Below are positions 42,568 through 51,696 of a stretch of DNA of 58,805 nt, piece after piece; the stretch's first letter is position 1; the number at the start of each line of letters is the position of its first letter. The stretch is taken from NCBI GenBank assembly GCA_019359245.1, contig JAHHHR010000048.1, forward strand, positions 1-58,805. The letters are read 5' to 3'. This DNA comes from Nostoc desertorum CM1-VF14 (lineage in GTDB: Bacteria > Cyanobacteriota > Cyanobacteriia > Cyanobacteriales > Nostocaceae). Both the position numbers and the translations under genes were made by a program. The notes under the pieces were generated by a model. That model did not search any database, was not told the origin of the DNA, and saw nothing but the letters and a program-made list of their open reading frames with translations.

Positions 42568-42912
42568 ATGAATAACCCATCCAATCATGTCTCAGAATTT
42601 TTCAATAGTGAATCAGAAACTAGCGATTTACTATGGCAGTACGTTAAATCTTTGAGTCCAGAAACAGTTACCCAACTATCTAAACCCGCCTCTGCCGAAG
42701 TCTTTCAAGTAATGGAACGGAATATTACAGGACTATTGGGTAATCTACCTTCAGAACACTTTGGCGTTACTGTTACCACCAGTCGAGAAAGTCTGGGTCG
42801 GCTTCTGGCTTCTGCTATGATTAGTGGTTATTTCTTGCGTAACGCTGAACAGAGAATGGATTTTGAAATGGCTCTTCAGGGATCTGAAACCACCAGCAGC
42901 GAAATTGACTAG
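42568..42912 (+). CDS. DUF760 family protein
   Basis: The 114-residue, mostly helical soluble protein fits DUF760 (cyanobacteria and chloroplasts): LLWQYVKSLSPETVTQLSKPASAEVFQVMERNITGLLGNLPSEHFGVTVTTSRESLGRLLASAMISGYFLRNAEQRMDFE. The role in cyanobacteria is unknown to me. AAGGAG about 8 nt before the ATG supports the start. A clear terminator lies 220 bp downstream, at 43134. Confidence 0.88.
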   Translation: MNNPSNHVSEFFNSESETSDLLWQYVKSLSPETVTQLSKPASAEVFQVMERNITGLLGNLPSEHFGVTVTTSRESLGRLLASAMISGYFLRNAEQRMDFEMALQGSETTSSEID

Positions 42913-43133
42913 AAATGTAAAATTTAGGGAATTAAATATTTTTGTTGGGCTAAGAGGTAGTCACAGTCACGGCGATAGTAATTAAGAATAAACCTCTGCG
43001 AAATCCTTGCTCCTAGTTTCCAATGATCACCTCGACTTCGCTCAGGGTAAAAACTGAACAAAGCCGAAGGGTCAAATATCAGCTAAATTTTTTAAAATAT
43101 CCAAAACGGTGATGAATTGAAGTTAAAATTAGA

Positions 43134-43170
43134 ACTCGGCAGAGTTAGAACTAGTCTGCCGAGTCTTTTT
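43134..43170 (+). terminator. strong rho-independent-type terminator ahead of mutT
   Basis: ACTCGGCAGA (43134-43143) pairs perfectly with TCTGCCGAGT (43155-43164) across an 11-nt loop, followed by CTTTTT. It ends only 8 nt before the mutT start codon. It may terminate DUF760 transcription, or act as an attenuator or leader in front of mutT. Confidence 0.8.
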
Positions 43171-43178
43171 ATGAATCT

Positions 43179-43595
43179 ATGAATGAAACCAGTTCTTTCC
43201 CGCCCCATAAAATCATTGGTGTTGCAGTAATTTGGAACGACCAAAAGGAAATTTTAATTGATCGTCGTCGTCCAGAAGGAGCAATGGGTGGTTTGTGGGA
43301 ATTTCCTGGTGGAAAAATTGAGCCTGGTGAAACTATCCAACAGTGTATTCAACGGGAAATTTCCGAAGAATTGGGAATAGTAATTCAAGTTGGAGAGCAT
43401 CTAATTACTATTGACCACACCTATACAGACTTGCGCGTTACGCTCACAGTACATCACTGCCGCCATGTTACAGGTGTTCCCCAACCTTTGGAATCTGATG
43501 AGATTCGCTGGGTAACCTTGGAAGAATTAGAGCAGTTTACTTTTCCTAAAGCAAATATTCAAATTATTGCTGCTTTAAAAGGAACTAGGGAGTAG
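43179..43595 (+). CDS. mutT: MutT-type Nudix hydrolase (8-oxo-dGTP diphosphatase-like)
   Basis: The 138-residue protein has VAVIWNDQKEILIDRRRPEGAMGGLWEFPGGKIEPGETIQQCIQREISEELGI, a complete Nudix box (G-KIEPG-E-TIQQCIQ-REISEELGI). The LWEFPGGK segment is diagnostic for MutT/MutY-C-type oxidised-nucleotide hydrolases. The C-terminus ESDEIRWVTLEELEQFTFPKANIQII also matches. It sanitises the nucleotide pool by hydrolysing 8-oxo-dGTP. The start codon sits directly after a terminator hairpin with little room for a ribosome site, so translation initiation may be influenced by that structure. Confidence 0.92.
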   Translation: MNETSSFPPHKIIGVAVIWNDQKEILIDRRRPEGAMGGLWEFPGGKIEPGETIQQCIQREISEELGIVIQVGEHLITIDHTYTDLRVTLTVHHCRHVTGVPQPLESDEIRWVTLEELEQFTFPKANIQIIAALKGTRE

Positions 43596-43596
43596 G

Positions 43597-43690
43597 GAGT
43601 GGGGGGAGATAAGGGGGACAAGGGGACAAGAGGTGAGAACTTGAAACAAGTCTTTCCCCCTGTCCCCAATTCTCCTTGTCCCCAAATCCT
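43597..43690. repeat. STRR tract with inverted halves
   Basis: GGGGGACAAGGGGACAAG-type units on the left are partly complementary to CCCCCTGTCCCC and CTTGTCCCC on the right, around a loop of about 30 nt. It lies directly after the mutT stop and could serve as its terminator. Confidence 0.7.
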
Positions 43691-43796
43691 CTTCCTCATG
43701 CCCAATACAGTAACAATCTATTAATTGCATCAGGTTGAGTCCCGCAATTTTCTACAATAAGCGCAGAGACTTTGATTAAAGGTGTCAGTAATATAA

Positions 43797-44261
43797 ATGC
43801 CTAAAACCGTTGCCGATGTGATGAGCCGCGATCCTATTGTCGTCCGGGTGGAAACTCCACTCAATGAAGCTATCCAAATTCTCGCAGAACGCCACATCAG
43901 CGGACTACCTGTTGTGGATGATGTCGGTAAATTGGTGGGAATTATCTCAGAAACCGATTTGATGTGGCAAGAAACTGGGGTTACTCCACCTGCATACATC
44001 ATGTTTCTTGATAGCGTTATCTATTTAAAAAATCCTGCTACATACGAACGTGACTTGCACAAGGCATTAGGGCAAACCGTTGGGGAGGTGATGAGTAAAA
44101 ACCCGATCACTATTTCCCCAGATAAAACTTTAAGGGAAGCCGCTACAATCATGCACGATCGCAGCGTTCATCGCTTGCCAGTACTTGACAGCACTGATCA
44201 AGTAATTGGTATTCTGACTCGTGGTGATATTATTCGGGCAATGGCAGCAAGTCAAGATTAG
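43797..44261 (+). CDS. tandem CBS-domain protein
   Basis: The 154-residue protein is a pair of CBS motifs. First: VADVMSRDPIVVRVETPLNEAIQILAERHISGLPVVDDVGKLVGIISETDLM. Second: VGEVMSKNPITISPDKTLREAATIMHDRSVHRLPVLDSTDQVIGILTRGDIIRAM. There is a longer insertion between them (about 60-90). Such stand-alone CBS pairs bind adenine nucleotides and act as energy-state sensors of enzymes or channels. The partner is unknown. No clear Shine-Dalgarno. Confidence 0.93.
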   Translation: MPKTVADVMSRDPIVVRVETPLNEAIQILAERHISGLPVVDDVGKLVGIISETDLMWQETGVTPPAYIMFLDSVIYLKNPATYERDLHKALGQTVGEVMSKNPITISPDKTLREAATIMHDRSVHRLPVLDSTDQVIGILTRGDIIRAMAASQD

Positions 44262-44323
44262 TAAGTTAACAGTTATCAGACTGTTAGCTATTTTTTACAC
44301 CTTTGAAAATCAAGGATAACTAA

Positions 44324-44989
44324 ATGAGTATTACTTCGGAGTCTGTTAAGCAATTGCTAAGTTCTGAGAATTTAGGCGATCGCTTACGTGCAGTAAATCA
44401 AATCCGCCAATTAGAACCTGCGATCGGCTTTGAATTAATTCAAAGTGCTATTGGCGATAGCAATTCCCGTGTCCGTTACTCGGCGGTGAGCCAAATGGAT
44501 ACACTTGGAACACAAGATTTACAGTTATCCTTGGATATCTTGCGCGATCGCTTACTTCATGACTCCGAAGTAGATGTACAAGCAGCAGCAGCAGACTGTT
44601 TGGGTGCTCTGAAGTTACATGAAGCTTTTGAAGACTTGCAGCACCTTTACCATACAACTACTGAATGGCTAATCCAATTCAGTATCATCGCCACATTAGG
44701 AGAGTTAGGCGATCCACGAGCCTTTGAATTACTCAAAGAGGCACTCTCATCAGAGAACGAATTAGTCCAAACTGCTGCTATTAGTTCTTTGGGCGACTTG
44801 GGAGATTTACAAGCAGTTCCCCTGTTGGCTCCCTATGCTACCAATCCAGATTGGCAAATTCGTTACAGAGTTGTACAAGCCTTGGCTCGTTTGGGCGGTG
44901 CGGAAGCCAAATCTATATTAGAAACTTTGGTTGATGATGAAGTAGAAGCGATCGCAACTGAAGCGAAACAATCTTTGCAATCAGTTTAA
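44324..44989 (+). CDS. nblB: HEAT-repeat phycobilisome degradation protein NblB-like
   Basis: This 221-residue all-helical HEAT/PBS-lyase-like repeat protein contains LGDRLRAVNQIRQLEPAIGFELIQSAIGDSNSRVRYSAVSQMDTLG and further repeats up to VDDEVEAIATEAKQSLQSV. Length and sequence pattern fit NblB, which interacts with phycobilisomes and is needed for their breakdown during nutrient starvation. Nostoc genomes have more than one NblB-like protein, so the exact orthologue is uncertain. AAGGA precedes the ATG. It has its own terminator at 45102-45133. Confidence 0.82.
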   Translation: MSITSESVKQLLSSENLGDRLRAVNQIRQLEPAIGFELIQSAIGDSNSRVRYSAVSQMDTLGTQDLQLSLDILRDRLLHDSEVDVQAAAADCLGALKLHEAFEDLQHLYHTTTEWLIQFSIIATLGELGDPRAFELLKEALSSENELVQTAAISSLGDLGDLQAVPLLAPYATNPDWQIRYRVVQALARLGGAEAKSILETLVDDEVEAIATEAKQSLQSV

Positions 44990-45101
44990 CTTTATTTCAG
45001 GTTAAGAAAATTTACCCTTAAATAGATTTGTCTGAAAAAAGAAAAAATTCGACATGGCTGGAAAAATTGTGCATTCCAACCAGATCGAATAGATAAATTA
45101 G

Positions 45102-45133
45102 AGTTACTTTTAGTTATTAAAAGTAACTTTTTT
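45102..45133 (+). terminator. rho-independent-type terminator of nblB-like gene
   Basis: AGTTACTTTTA (45102-45112) pairs perfectly with TAAAAGTAACT (45118-45128) around a 5-nt loop, running into a T6 tract. It lies 113 bp after the nblB-like stop and 39 bp before the convergent cdsA stop. Confidence 0.85.
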
Positions 45134-45171
45134 ATATTTAGGATAGGTCTATTCCATACAATCGAGAACCG

Positions 45172-46053
45172 CTATAGTAGCGGCAACAGTAGTGTCACAA
45201 AATAGTAAACCAAAGGTGCTGTGAAAATATAACTATCAGTACGGTCTAAAATACCGCCATGTCCGGGGATTAACTGCCCAGAATCTTTGACTCCAGCATC
45301 CCGCTTGAGCATAGACTCGGTAAGATCCCCCAAAAGACTAGCAATACCAATTAGTAAACCCAATGCTAAACCCGTGATGGGGGATCTGGGCAAGTGCAGA
45401 TAATAGGCTCCTGCTATGGCTACAGCAACACTTGAAGTAATGCCAAAAACAGCCCCTTCTACAGTTTTTTTCGGGCTAATCTCAGACAGACGGGTTTTTC
45501 CAAAGAATTTGCCAATGGTGTAAGCACCAATATCGGCTGCCCAAATACACAAAAAAGTCAGCAGTGTTGCTGTAAAACCTTGTGCTAAAGAAGTAGAATT
45601 TGCCTTTTCCCAAAAATCTGTCCAGCTTGTGGGCCAGTAACCTCCGAAAGGGAGGTTACTAAAAGTAGCACTATCAATTGCTCGTAATCGCACCCAGTAA
45701 CTTGGCAAATAACCTACGTAAAATAGCCCCATAATAGAAGCGGAAACATCAGCGATCGTGGCAAATTTGGGCTGAAACAGCAGATAAAAACAAATAAGTG
45801 TGCCAGCTATTGGCATCACAGCATCAGCTAAACTGCCATCAAGGGTACAAATTCCCAGCAGAACTAGGCTGACAGCCATAGTCGTTTTAGCAGCAGGAGC
45901 GATGCCTCTGGCTCGCACCAAATTAAAATATTCCTGTTGACCCAAAAAGATGATAACCGCAAACATGATGGTAAAGTACCAACCCCCCAAAAGGGTCACA
46001 GAAAGAGCAAGAGCGATCGCAACAATTCCACTAATAATCCGAGACCAAGGCAT
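45172..46053 (-). CDS. cdsA: phosphatidate cytidylyltransferase
   Basis: The 293-residue, multi-spanning enzyme makes CDP-diacylglycerol from phosphatidate and CTP, the branch point to phosphatidylglycerol. The family signature is complete near the C-terminus: SMLKRDAGVKDSGQLIPGHGGILDRTDS (S-x3-R-x3-KD-x5-PGHGG-x2-DR). About eight hydrophobic segments cover the rest. It lies 121 bp downstream of cbiT on the same strand, with an STRR tract between. Confidence 0.97.
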   Translation of the reverse strand: MPWSRIISGIVAIALALSVTLLGGWYFTIMFAVIIFLGQQEYFNLVRARGIAPAAKTTMAVSLVLLGICTLDGSLADAVMPIAGTLICFYLLFQPKFATIADVSASIMGLFYVGYLPSYWVRLRAIDSATFSNLPFGGYWPTSWTDFWEKANSTSLAQGFTATLLTFLCIWAADIGAYTIGKFFGKTRLSEISPKKTVEGAVFGITSSVAVAIAGAYYLHLPRSPITGLALGLLIGIASLLGDLTESMLKRDAGVKDSGQLIPGHGGILDRTDSYIFTAPLVYYFVTLLLPLL

Positions 46054-46063
46054 AGAAGTATTT

Positions 46064-46180
46064 GGGATTGGGTACTGGGGATTGGGTATTGGGTACTGGG
46101 GATTGGGTACTGGGTATTAGGTATTTGGAAAACTTTTTCCTAGTTCCTAGTCCCTAGTCTCCAGTCCCCAGTCCCTAGTC
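46064..46180. repeat. STRR tracts between cbiT and cdsA
   Basis: Repeats of ACTGGGGATTGGGT/ATTGGGTACTGGG (about 46067-46125), then TAGTCCC/CCAGTCCC repeats (about 46142-46178). The two tracts are partly complementary and could form a hairpin in the mRNA leader of cdsA. Confidence 0.8.
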
Positions 46181-46777
46181 CAGTTTCTCACCACTGAGGA
46201 TAAAAATGGGATCAACGGCGGTAAAGGTTTGAGAAAAGCCACGCGTCTCTAAACGGTTAACCGCAGACTGGACGACTTCGATATTTCTAGCCCTTAACAA
46301 AGAAAAGCTCTGGGAAATAGCATACAGACTCTCTAGATTAGCAGCTGTGGCTACAACCCGACCGGATGGCGGCAAATAATGCCAAGCTGCTTGTAGAATT
46401 TCCTGAATGGGGCGTCCTCCCTCAATACAAACACGGTGAGGAGTAACTTTCAAATCGTGTAAACACTCTGGGGCGCTACCTTCAATTACCTCGACGTTTT
46501 TCACATCAAAGCGATCGCAGTTACGTTTGATCAGATTAGCTACTTCTTCATCCCTTTCTATAGCGATAATTTGTCCTTTTGGACACAGTAGCCCCACCTC
46601 TACCGGAATTGTACCTGTCCCTGCGCCAATATCCCACAACACAGAATCTGATTTTAGCCGCAGTTGGGCTATCAATAGCAGTCGGACTTCCCGCTGGCTC
46701 AGGGGGATTCCCGGCAAATTTTCAAACAATTCATCAGGAATACCAGGGGTAATATAAGGCCAAAGTTGGGAGGGCAT
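46175..46777 (-). CDS. cbiT: precorrin-6B C15-methyltransferase, CbiT type
   Basis: The 200-residue SAM-dependent methyltransferase belongs to corrin-ring (cobalamin) synthesis. Visible are VLWDIGAGTGTIPVEVGLLCPKGQIIAIERDEEVANLI (SAM-binding motif I and post-I Glu), then NVEVIEGSAPECLHDL and the RVCIEGGRPIQEILQAAWHYL motif with GGRP. The N-terminus MPSQLWPYITPGIPDELFE is typical of CbiT/CobL-C proteins. The ATG at 46777 is chosen over an in-frame TTG at 46789. The C5-methyltransferase partner (CbiE) is not in the window. It is divergent from the third kinase, 93 bp apart. Confidence 0.92.
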   Translation of the reverse strand: MPSQLWPYITPGIPDELFENLPGIPLSQREVRLLLIAQLRLKSDSVLWDIGAGTGTIPVEVGLLCPKGQIIAIERDEEVANLIKRNCDRFDVKNVEVIEGSAPECLHDLKVTPHRVCIEGGRPIQEILQAAWHYLPPSGRVVATAANLESLYAISQSFSLLRARNIEVVQSAVNRLETRGFSQTFTAVDPIFILSGEKLD

Positions 46778-46870
46778 AGAACCACGCAATTATACTAAAG
46801 ATATAGATTTGCCAAATTAAAAATCATAAGCTCTAAAAACTTTTCAACCGTAGCATTATAAGAAACCATA

Positions 46871-48274
46871 ATGATCGGCGAAATATTAGGCGAACGCTAC
46901 GAAGTTCAGCAGCTATTAGGAAAAAAAGCAGGGCGGCAAACGTTGTTAGCTCGTGATTTGAAAACTCAGGAATTAGTTGTCATTAAGTTACTCTCTTTTG
47001 GTGATGACTTTGAATGGGATTCACTCAAGCTATTTGAGCGAGAAGCTGAAACTTTAAAATCTTTGTCACATCCCTTAATTCCTCAATATTTAAACTATTT
47101 TGAGGTAAATTTACCAACCATCAAGGGATTTGCCCTGGTACAAACTTATATCCCTGCCCAAACTTTAGAGCAATACTTACAAACTGGGCGAACTTTTACA
47201 GAAGCTGAAGTAAAACAGATAGCCAAAGCGCTTTTAGAGATTCTTATTTACCTACATGGGTTATATCCGCCTGTAATCCACCGTGATATTAAGCCTAGCA
47301 ATATTCTATTGGGGGAGCGTTCTGGGAATAGTGTCGGGCAAGTTTATTTGGTAGATTTTGGCTCAGTCCAGACAGTCCTCGCCACAGAAACTGGGACAAG
47401 AACTGTGGTAGGAACCTATGGCTATATGCCACCAGAGCAATTTGGCGGGCGCACTGTCGCAGCCTCTGACCTTTATAGTTTAGGTGCAACCTTAATTTAT
47501 TTAATGACGGGTAGTCACCCAGCCGATTTACCTCAAAAGGACTTTCGCATTCAGTTTGAACAAGCGGCTAATGTGAGTCCCAGCTTTAGCAATTGGCTAA
47601 AGTGCATGATTGAACCCAGTTTAGAACGGCGTTTGAGTTCTGCTACCCAAGCGATAGCAGCTTTAGACAAACCACAACTGAGAAGCTTATCTGCTTTGGT
47701 TGGTAGCAAACCAGACGGGAGTAAGATTCAATTAACCAAAAATGGTGATTATTTAGAAATTATCGTTCCCCCAGCTGGTTTTGAACCATCAATAGTATTT
47801 ACAGGTTTATTTGCGATCGTCTGGAATTCATTTATCTTGTTTTGGACAATTGGCGCTCTCTCGGCCCCTTTCCCTGTCAACATCCCTTTTGCCTTATTCT
47901 CACTTCCTTTTTGGGGTGCTGGCTTTATGATGCTGTATAAATTTTTCTTTAATTTGTTTGGACGCGTTTCTTTACGCCTGGATTTAGAAAAAATTGCCCT
48001 AAGGTGGGAGTTGTTTGCTTGGAAATTTGAGCGTCCCCGGCCATCGCCAAGGCAAAGTATAACTAAGGTGGTTTATATTCCAAAACACTTTACTAAAGAC
48101 TCTGAAGGCACTAGAGTTGCCGTTCCAGCACAATTATATATTTGCTCAGGAGTACAAACATATCATATTGGTGGAAATGATGTCGGTATTAAATCCGAAG
48201 TAGAAATTGAATGGTTAGCTCATGAATTAAGTGACTGGTTAGGTTTGCCAATTACTAATCCAATGGGAAGTTAG
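46871..48274 (+). CDS. Ser/Thr protein kinase with C-terminal membrane domain
   Basis: The 467-residue protein has an N-terminal Hanks-type kinase domain (about 9-275): glycine loop LGKKAGRQTLLA, Lys39 in LVVIKLL, catalytic loop HRDIKPSNILL, DFGSVQT and PPEQFGG. All required residues are present. Two membrane helices follow (about 312-332 and 340-365). A basic cytoplasmic or lumenal C-terminal region (WELFAWKFERPRPSPRQSITKVVYIPKHF..., about 370-467) has no recognised family. The glycine loop is atypical (GKKAGR). The kinase stop precedes tatA by 81 bp, suggesting co-transcription. Confidence 0.93.
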   Translation: MIGEILGERYEVQQLLGKKAGRQTLLARDLKTQELVVIKLLSFGDDFEWDSLKLFEREAETLKSLSHPLIPQYLNYFEVNLPTIKGFALVQTYIPAQTLEQYLQTGRTFTEAEVKQIAKALLEILIYLHGLYPPVIHRDIKPSNILLGERSGNSVGQVYLVDFGSVQTVLATETGTRTVVGTYGYMPPEQFGGRTVAASDLYSLGATLIYLMTGSHPADLPQKDFRIQFEQAANVSPSFSNWLKCMIEPSLERRLSSATQAIAALDKPQLRSLSALVGSKPDGSKIQLTKNGDYLEIIVPPAGFEPSIVFTGLFAIVWNSFILFWTIGALSAPFPVNIPFALFSLPFWGAGFMMLYKFFFNLFGRVSLRLDLEKIALRWELFAWKFERPRPSPRQSITKVVYIPKHFTKDSEGTRVAVPAQLYICSGVQTYHIGGNDVGIKSEVEIEWLAHELSDWLGLPITNPMGS

Positions 48275-48355
48275 TTGCGCTTATCAGTGGTGAACTTATG
48301 GGATTTGAGCCATCAATGTCTATATTTAATTACAGATGCCTTAGAGGAAATTTAT

Positions 48356-48526
48356 ATGTTTGGACTAGGATTGCCAGAAATGGGTGTAATTGTGATAATC
48401 GCTATTTTAATTTTTGGGCCCAAAAAAATTCCTGAATTGGGCACTGCACTAGGAAAAACCCTACGAGGTTTTAAGGAGGAGATGAAAACTCCCAGTGATG
48501 ATACCAATCCAGAAGAAGAAAAATAA
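48356..48526 (+). CDS. tatA: Sec-independent translocase subunit TatA/E
   Basis: The 56-residue protein starts at the ATG at 48356, preceded by GAGGAA 7 nt upstream. It contains the TatA pattern: short N-terminal membrane helix (LPEMGVIVIIAILIFGPKKIPELG), amphipathic helix (TALGKTLRGFKEEMK), acidic tail. The FGPKKIPELG hinge is diagnostic. It forms the Tat export pore with TatC, which is not in this window. It would serve the Tat substrate encoded at 569-1486. The longer open frame to 48275 adds 27 unrelated residues. Confidence 0.93.
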   Translation: MFGLGLPEMGVIVIIAILIFGPKKIPELGTALGKTLRGFKEEMKTPSDDTNPEEEK

Positions 48527-48584
48527 AAGTCAAGAGTCAAGGGTCAAAAACTTTTAAATACTAAACTTTAGACTCTTGACTTTT
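48525..48584. terminator. bidirectional terminator between tatA and cphA
   Basis: AAAAGTCAAGAGTC (48525-48538) pairs perfectly with GACTCTTGACTTTT (48571-48584). The left arm overlaps the tatA stop codon and the right arm ends 2 bp before the cphA stop. Each arm supplies A/T-rich ends appropriate for termination on both strands. The 32-nt interval is AT-rich. Confidence 0.7.
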
Positions 48585-48586
48585 CA

Positions 48587-51292
48587 CTAAAGTAGTGTAT
48601 TAACTACAGATGAAGGTGCGATTCCATTTTGAGAATCAATGATTGCTGTGCCAGTATTTTGTTGATGTGTCTCTTCCTTGGCTAAACCACGCAGCTTAAT
48701 TAACTTAATAGCCCTAGTGACGCTTTCTGGCAAAATTACCACCAGACTGTTATCAGGAGCCATATCTAAGCCTTTATTTATCGCTTGGGTTTCATCCAGA
48801 ATTGATTCATAGCGGCTATCAGGCTTAATTTGGGTGATGCCTTGAATAATCAACTGGGCGGCTGAACCCCGTAAACGTCCCCGTGTGTCATCGTCTTCTT
48901 TGACGATGATGTAATCAAAAATTTGCGCTGCTAATTTACCCAAAGTAACAAAGTCTTCATCACGGCGATCGCCTGGCCCACCAATTACGCCAATCCGTTG
49001 CCCTGTAGTCCAGTTCCGAACAAAGGAACCTACAGCTTCGTAACTGGCTGCATTGTGGGCATAGTCTACTAAAGCGTGGTAGTTGCCTAAATTAAATAGA
49101 TTCATTCGTCCCGGTGTTTGACTAACTGAAGCCCGGAAGGTCTTCAAACCAGAACGAATTTGTTCAATTGTGACGTTTTGCACGAATGCTGCCAAACTTG
49201 CAGCTAAAGCGTTGGCAATCATAAACGGCGCCCGCCCGCCCATTGTTAAAGGTATATTTTCTGCTCTTTCTATGCGGTGTGTCCAATCACCTTTAACAAT
49301 TGACAAATAGCCATTTTCATATACTGCCGCTACTCCGCCCTTCTGAATATGCTTTCGCACCAATTCCGAGTCGGGGTTCATTGTGAAGTAAGCAATATTA
49401 GCCTTAGTTTTTTCTGACATGGCGGCAACGCGGCGATCGTCGGCGTTAAGTACCGCATAGCCATCGGGGAATACGGCTTCCGCTACTACACTTTTGAGGT
49501 TAGCTAACTGCTCAATGGTATCTATATCGCCTATGCCTAAGTGATCGGCGGCTACATTCAATACCACTCCTACATTTGCGGCTTCAAAGCCCAATCCAGA
49601 GCGGAGAATGCCACCACGAGCCGTTTCCAGTACCGCTACTTCTACTGTGGGATCTTGGAGGATGACATGGGCACTTTGAGGGCCTGTGTTATCGCCAGCT
49701 TCTACTAAGTAATCACCGATATATGTTCCATCAGTGGTAGTATAACCAACGACCTTACCCGTCTGTTTATAAATATGTGCTAGTAGTCGGGTAGTGGTGG
49801 TTTTGCCATTAGTACCCGTGATGCTAAGGATGGGAATTTGGCTAGATTGCTCGTTAGGAAACAGCATATCCATTACTGCGCCAGCAACATTGCGGGGGAT
49901 GCCCACGCTTGGGGCAACGTGCATTCGGAAGCCGGGAGCGGCATTAACTTCGACAATTACGCCATCAACTTCCCGCAAAGGACGGCTAATATCTGTGGTG
50001 ACGATATCGAGTCCGGCGATATCCAAACCGATAATCTTAACTACCCGTTGTGCCAACCACAGATTTTCTGGGTGAATTTCATCAGTACGGTCTACGGCAC
50101 TACCACCTGTACTTAAGTTTGCCGTTGCTCTGAGATAACAAATGGTTCCTTTGGGTGGAACGCTATTTAGGGTATAGCCTTGTCTTTCTAATAATTGGTA
50201 GCTGGTGCGGTCTAGTTCAATCTTGGTCAGGACGTTATCATGTCCTTCACCACGATTTGGGTCAAGGTTTGTTTCCTCAATCAATTCGGAGATAGTGGAT
50301 CTGCCATTGCCAATCACATGAGCCGGGACACGTTCGGCTACTGCTACTACTTTGCCATTTACCACCAGTACTCTGTGGTCGCGTCCAACATAATACCGTT
50401 CAACAATAATTGATCGGGAAACTTGTCTTGCAGCTTCGTATCCTGCTTCAGCTTCTTCCCAAGTTCTGATGTCAATGGTGATCCCACGTCCATGATTGCC
50501 ATCGAGTGGCTTGACGACGATGGGATATCCGCCAACGTATTCAATGGCTTGCTCCAAATCGTCTAAGAAGTTGATCACTGTACCTCTAGGTACTGGCGCA
50601 CCAGCAGCAGCGAGGATGCGTTTAGTGGCTTCTTTGTCGCAAGCTAGTTCTACGCCCAGAATGCTGGTGTTATCGGTCATCGTGGCCTGCATCCGCTTCT
50701 GATTCACGCCGTAGCCCAGCTGAATCAAAAAGCGGGCTTCTAGAGACATCCAGGGAATGCCTCTTTTTTCTGCTTCTTTGATGATCGCTTCAGTGGAAGG
50801 GCCTAAGGAAGCATCACGGGTGAAGTCTTTCAGGTCTTGGATATCTTGCTCTAGTTCTGCTTTGGGATAACGGCCTCGATCAATAATACTCTGGCACAGC
50901 CGCACTGCTGCTCGTCCAGCGTAGCGTCCCGCTTCCTCATTCTGATATTCAATTACTACTTGATAAATTCCGGGTGTGGCAGTTTCGCGGGTGCGACCAA
51001 AGCCGACATGCATACCAGCTAATTCCTGGAGTTCTAGGGCTACGTGTTCCACGATATGGCCAATCATAGTGCCTTCTTTGACTCGCATCAAAAAACCACC
51101 ACGACAGCCAGGAGAACAATAATGGCCCTCCAGACTCGGCAGCGCCTCAACTAATCCTTCATAAAAGCCAGGGATTTCATTCGAGGGCGTCTCGCCAAGG
51201 GTTTCTAAATCGAGGCGCATGACGATCAGTTTGTGGCGTCGAATGCTCCAATAGTTTGGGCCGCGTAAGGTCTGGATCTTGAGGATTCTCAT
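48587..51292 (-). CDS. cphA: cyanophycin synthetase
   Basis: This 901-residue enzyme polymerises aspartate and arginine into cyanophycin (multi-L-arginyl-poly-L-aspartate), the nitrogen reserve. The N-terminus MRILKIQTLRGPNYWSIRRHKLIVMRLDLE and HYCSPGCRGGF are typical. The middle contains an ATP-grasp domain (GYPIVVKPLDGNHGRGITIDI, EVNAAPGFRMH). The C-terminal half is Mur-ligase-like, with SITGTNGKTTTTRLLAHI, DYAHNAASYEAVG and GDRRDEDF. The start at 51292 gives the family's common length of about 900; the open frame to 51322 adds 10 residues. It lies downstream of cphB on the same strand with a 404-bp gap, suggesting both joint and separate transcription. Confidence 0.98.
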   Translation of the reverse strand: MRILKIQTLRGPNYWSIRRHKLIVMRLDLETLGETPSNEIPGFYEGLVEALPSLEGHYCSPGCRGGFLMRVKEGTMIGHIVEHVALELQELAGMHVGFGRTRETATPGIYQVVIEYQNEEAGRYAGRAAVRLCQSIIDRGRYPKAELEQDIQDLKDFTRDASLGPSTEAIIKEAEKRGIPWMSLEARFLIQLGYGVNQKRMQATMTDNTSILGVELACDKEATKRILAAAGAPVPRGTVINFLDDLEQAIEYVGGYPIVVKPLDGNHGRGITIDIRTWEEAEAGYEAARQVSRSIIVERYYVGRDHRVLVVNGKVVAVAERVPAHVIGNGRSTISELIEETNLDPNRGEGHDNVLTKIELDRTSYQLLERQGYTLNSVPPKGTICYLRATANLSTGGSAVDRTDEIHPENLWLAQRVVKIIGLDIAGLDIVTTDISRPLREVDGVIVEVNAAPGFRMHVAPSVGIPRNVAGAVMDMLFPNEQSSQIPILSITGTNGKTTTTRLLAHIYKQTGKVVGYTTTDGTYIGDYLVEAGDNTGPQSAHVILQDPTVEVAVLETARGGILRSGLGFEAANVGVVLNVAADHLGIGDIDTIEQLANLKSVVAEAVFPDGYAVLNADDRRVAAMSEKTKANIAYFTMNPDSELVRKHIQKGGVAAVYENGYLSIVKGDWTHRIERAENIPLTMGGRAPFMIANALAASLAAFVQNVTIEQIRSGLKTFRASVSQTPGRMNLFNLGNYHALVDYAHNAASYEAVGSFVRNWTTGQRIGVIGGPGDRRDEDFVTLGKLAAQIFDYIIVKEDDDTRGRLRGSAAQLIIQGITQIKPDSRYESILDETQAINKGLDMAPDNSLVVILPESVTRAIKLIKLRGLAKEETHQQNTGTAIIDSQNGIAPSSVVNTLL

Positions 51293-51696
51293 GGGAATAG
51301 GTAGATGGAGATTCGGAACCAAAATTCTAGTTTCTTACTGAAATTGACCGCTAAACTGTTCGTTGCAAACAGTTTTTTCTTTTTACATAGTATTCTCATC
51401 ATTTTTCTACAACAAGAAATAAATGTGCGGTCAACCGATTTTGGATTTTAGATTTATGATTTTGGATTAAAAGAGACAATTAGGGTACTTAGCTCTGGTA
51501 ATTTTAGATTTACGATCGCGTAGCGTCAACGAGTCAGACGTTCCTATGTCACTAACGCTTCGCTATCGAGAGGTTTTTAGATTTGTTTCACCTACTTTTT
51601 GTCGGTATCTGCCGAAAAGCCCTTTTAATCTAAAATCCAAAATCCAAAATCTAAAATTTGTGGTCAACTCAGTGTAACCTCAGATACTCTATCCCG
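51293..51696. other. cphB-cphA gap with STRR tracts
   Basis: About 400 bp separate the two cyanophycin genes. 51439-51473 contains TTTTGGATTTTAGATT-type repeats, and 51625-51660 the complementary AATCTAAAATCCAAAATCC repeats, so the mRNA between them can fold. A GCGTAGCGTC-type interspersed sequence lies near 51517-51570. A cphA promoter probably lies at the AT-rich end near 51300-51420. Confidence 0.6.

Noticed and set aside
46871..48526. kinase and TatA as one functional fusion
   Set aside because: They are separate frames with a stop between them and a clear ribosome site before tatA; only co-transcription is suggested.
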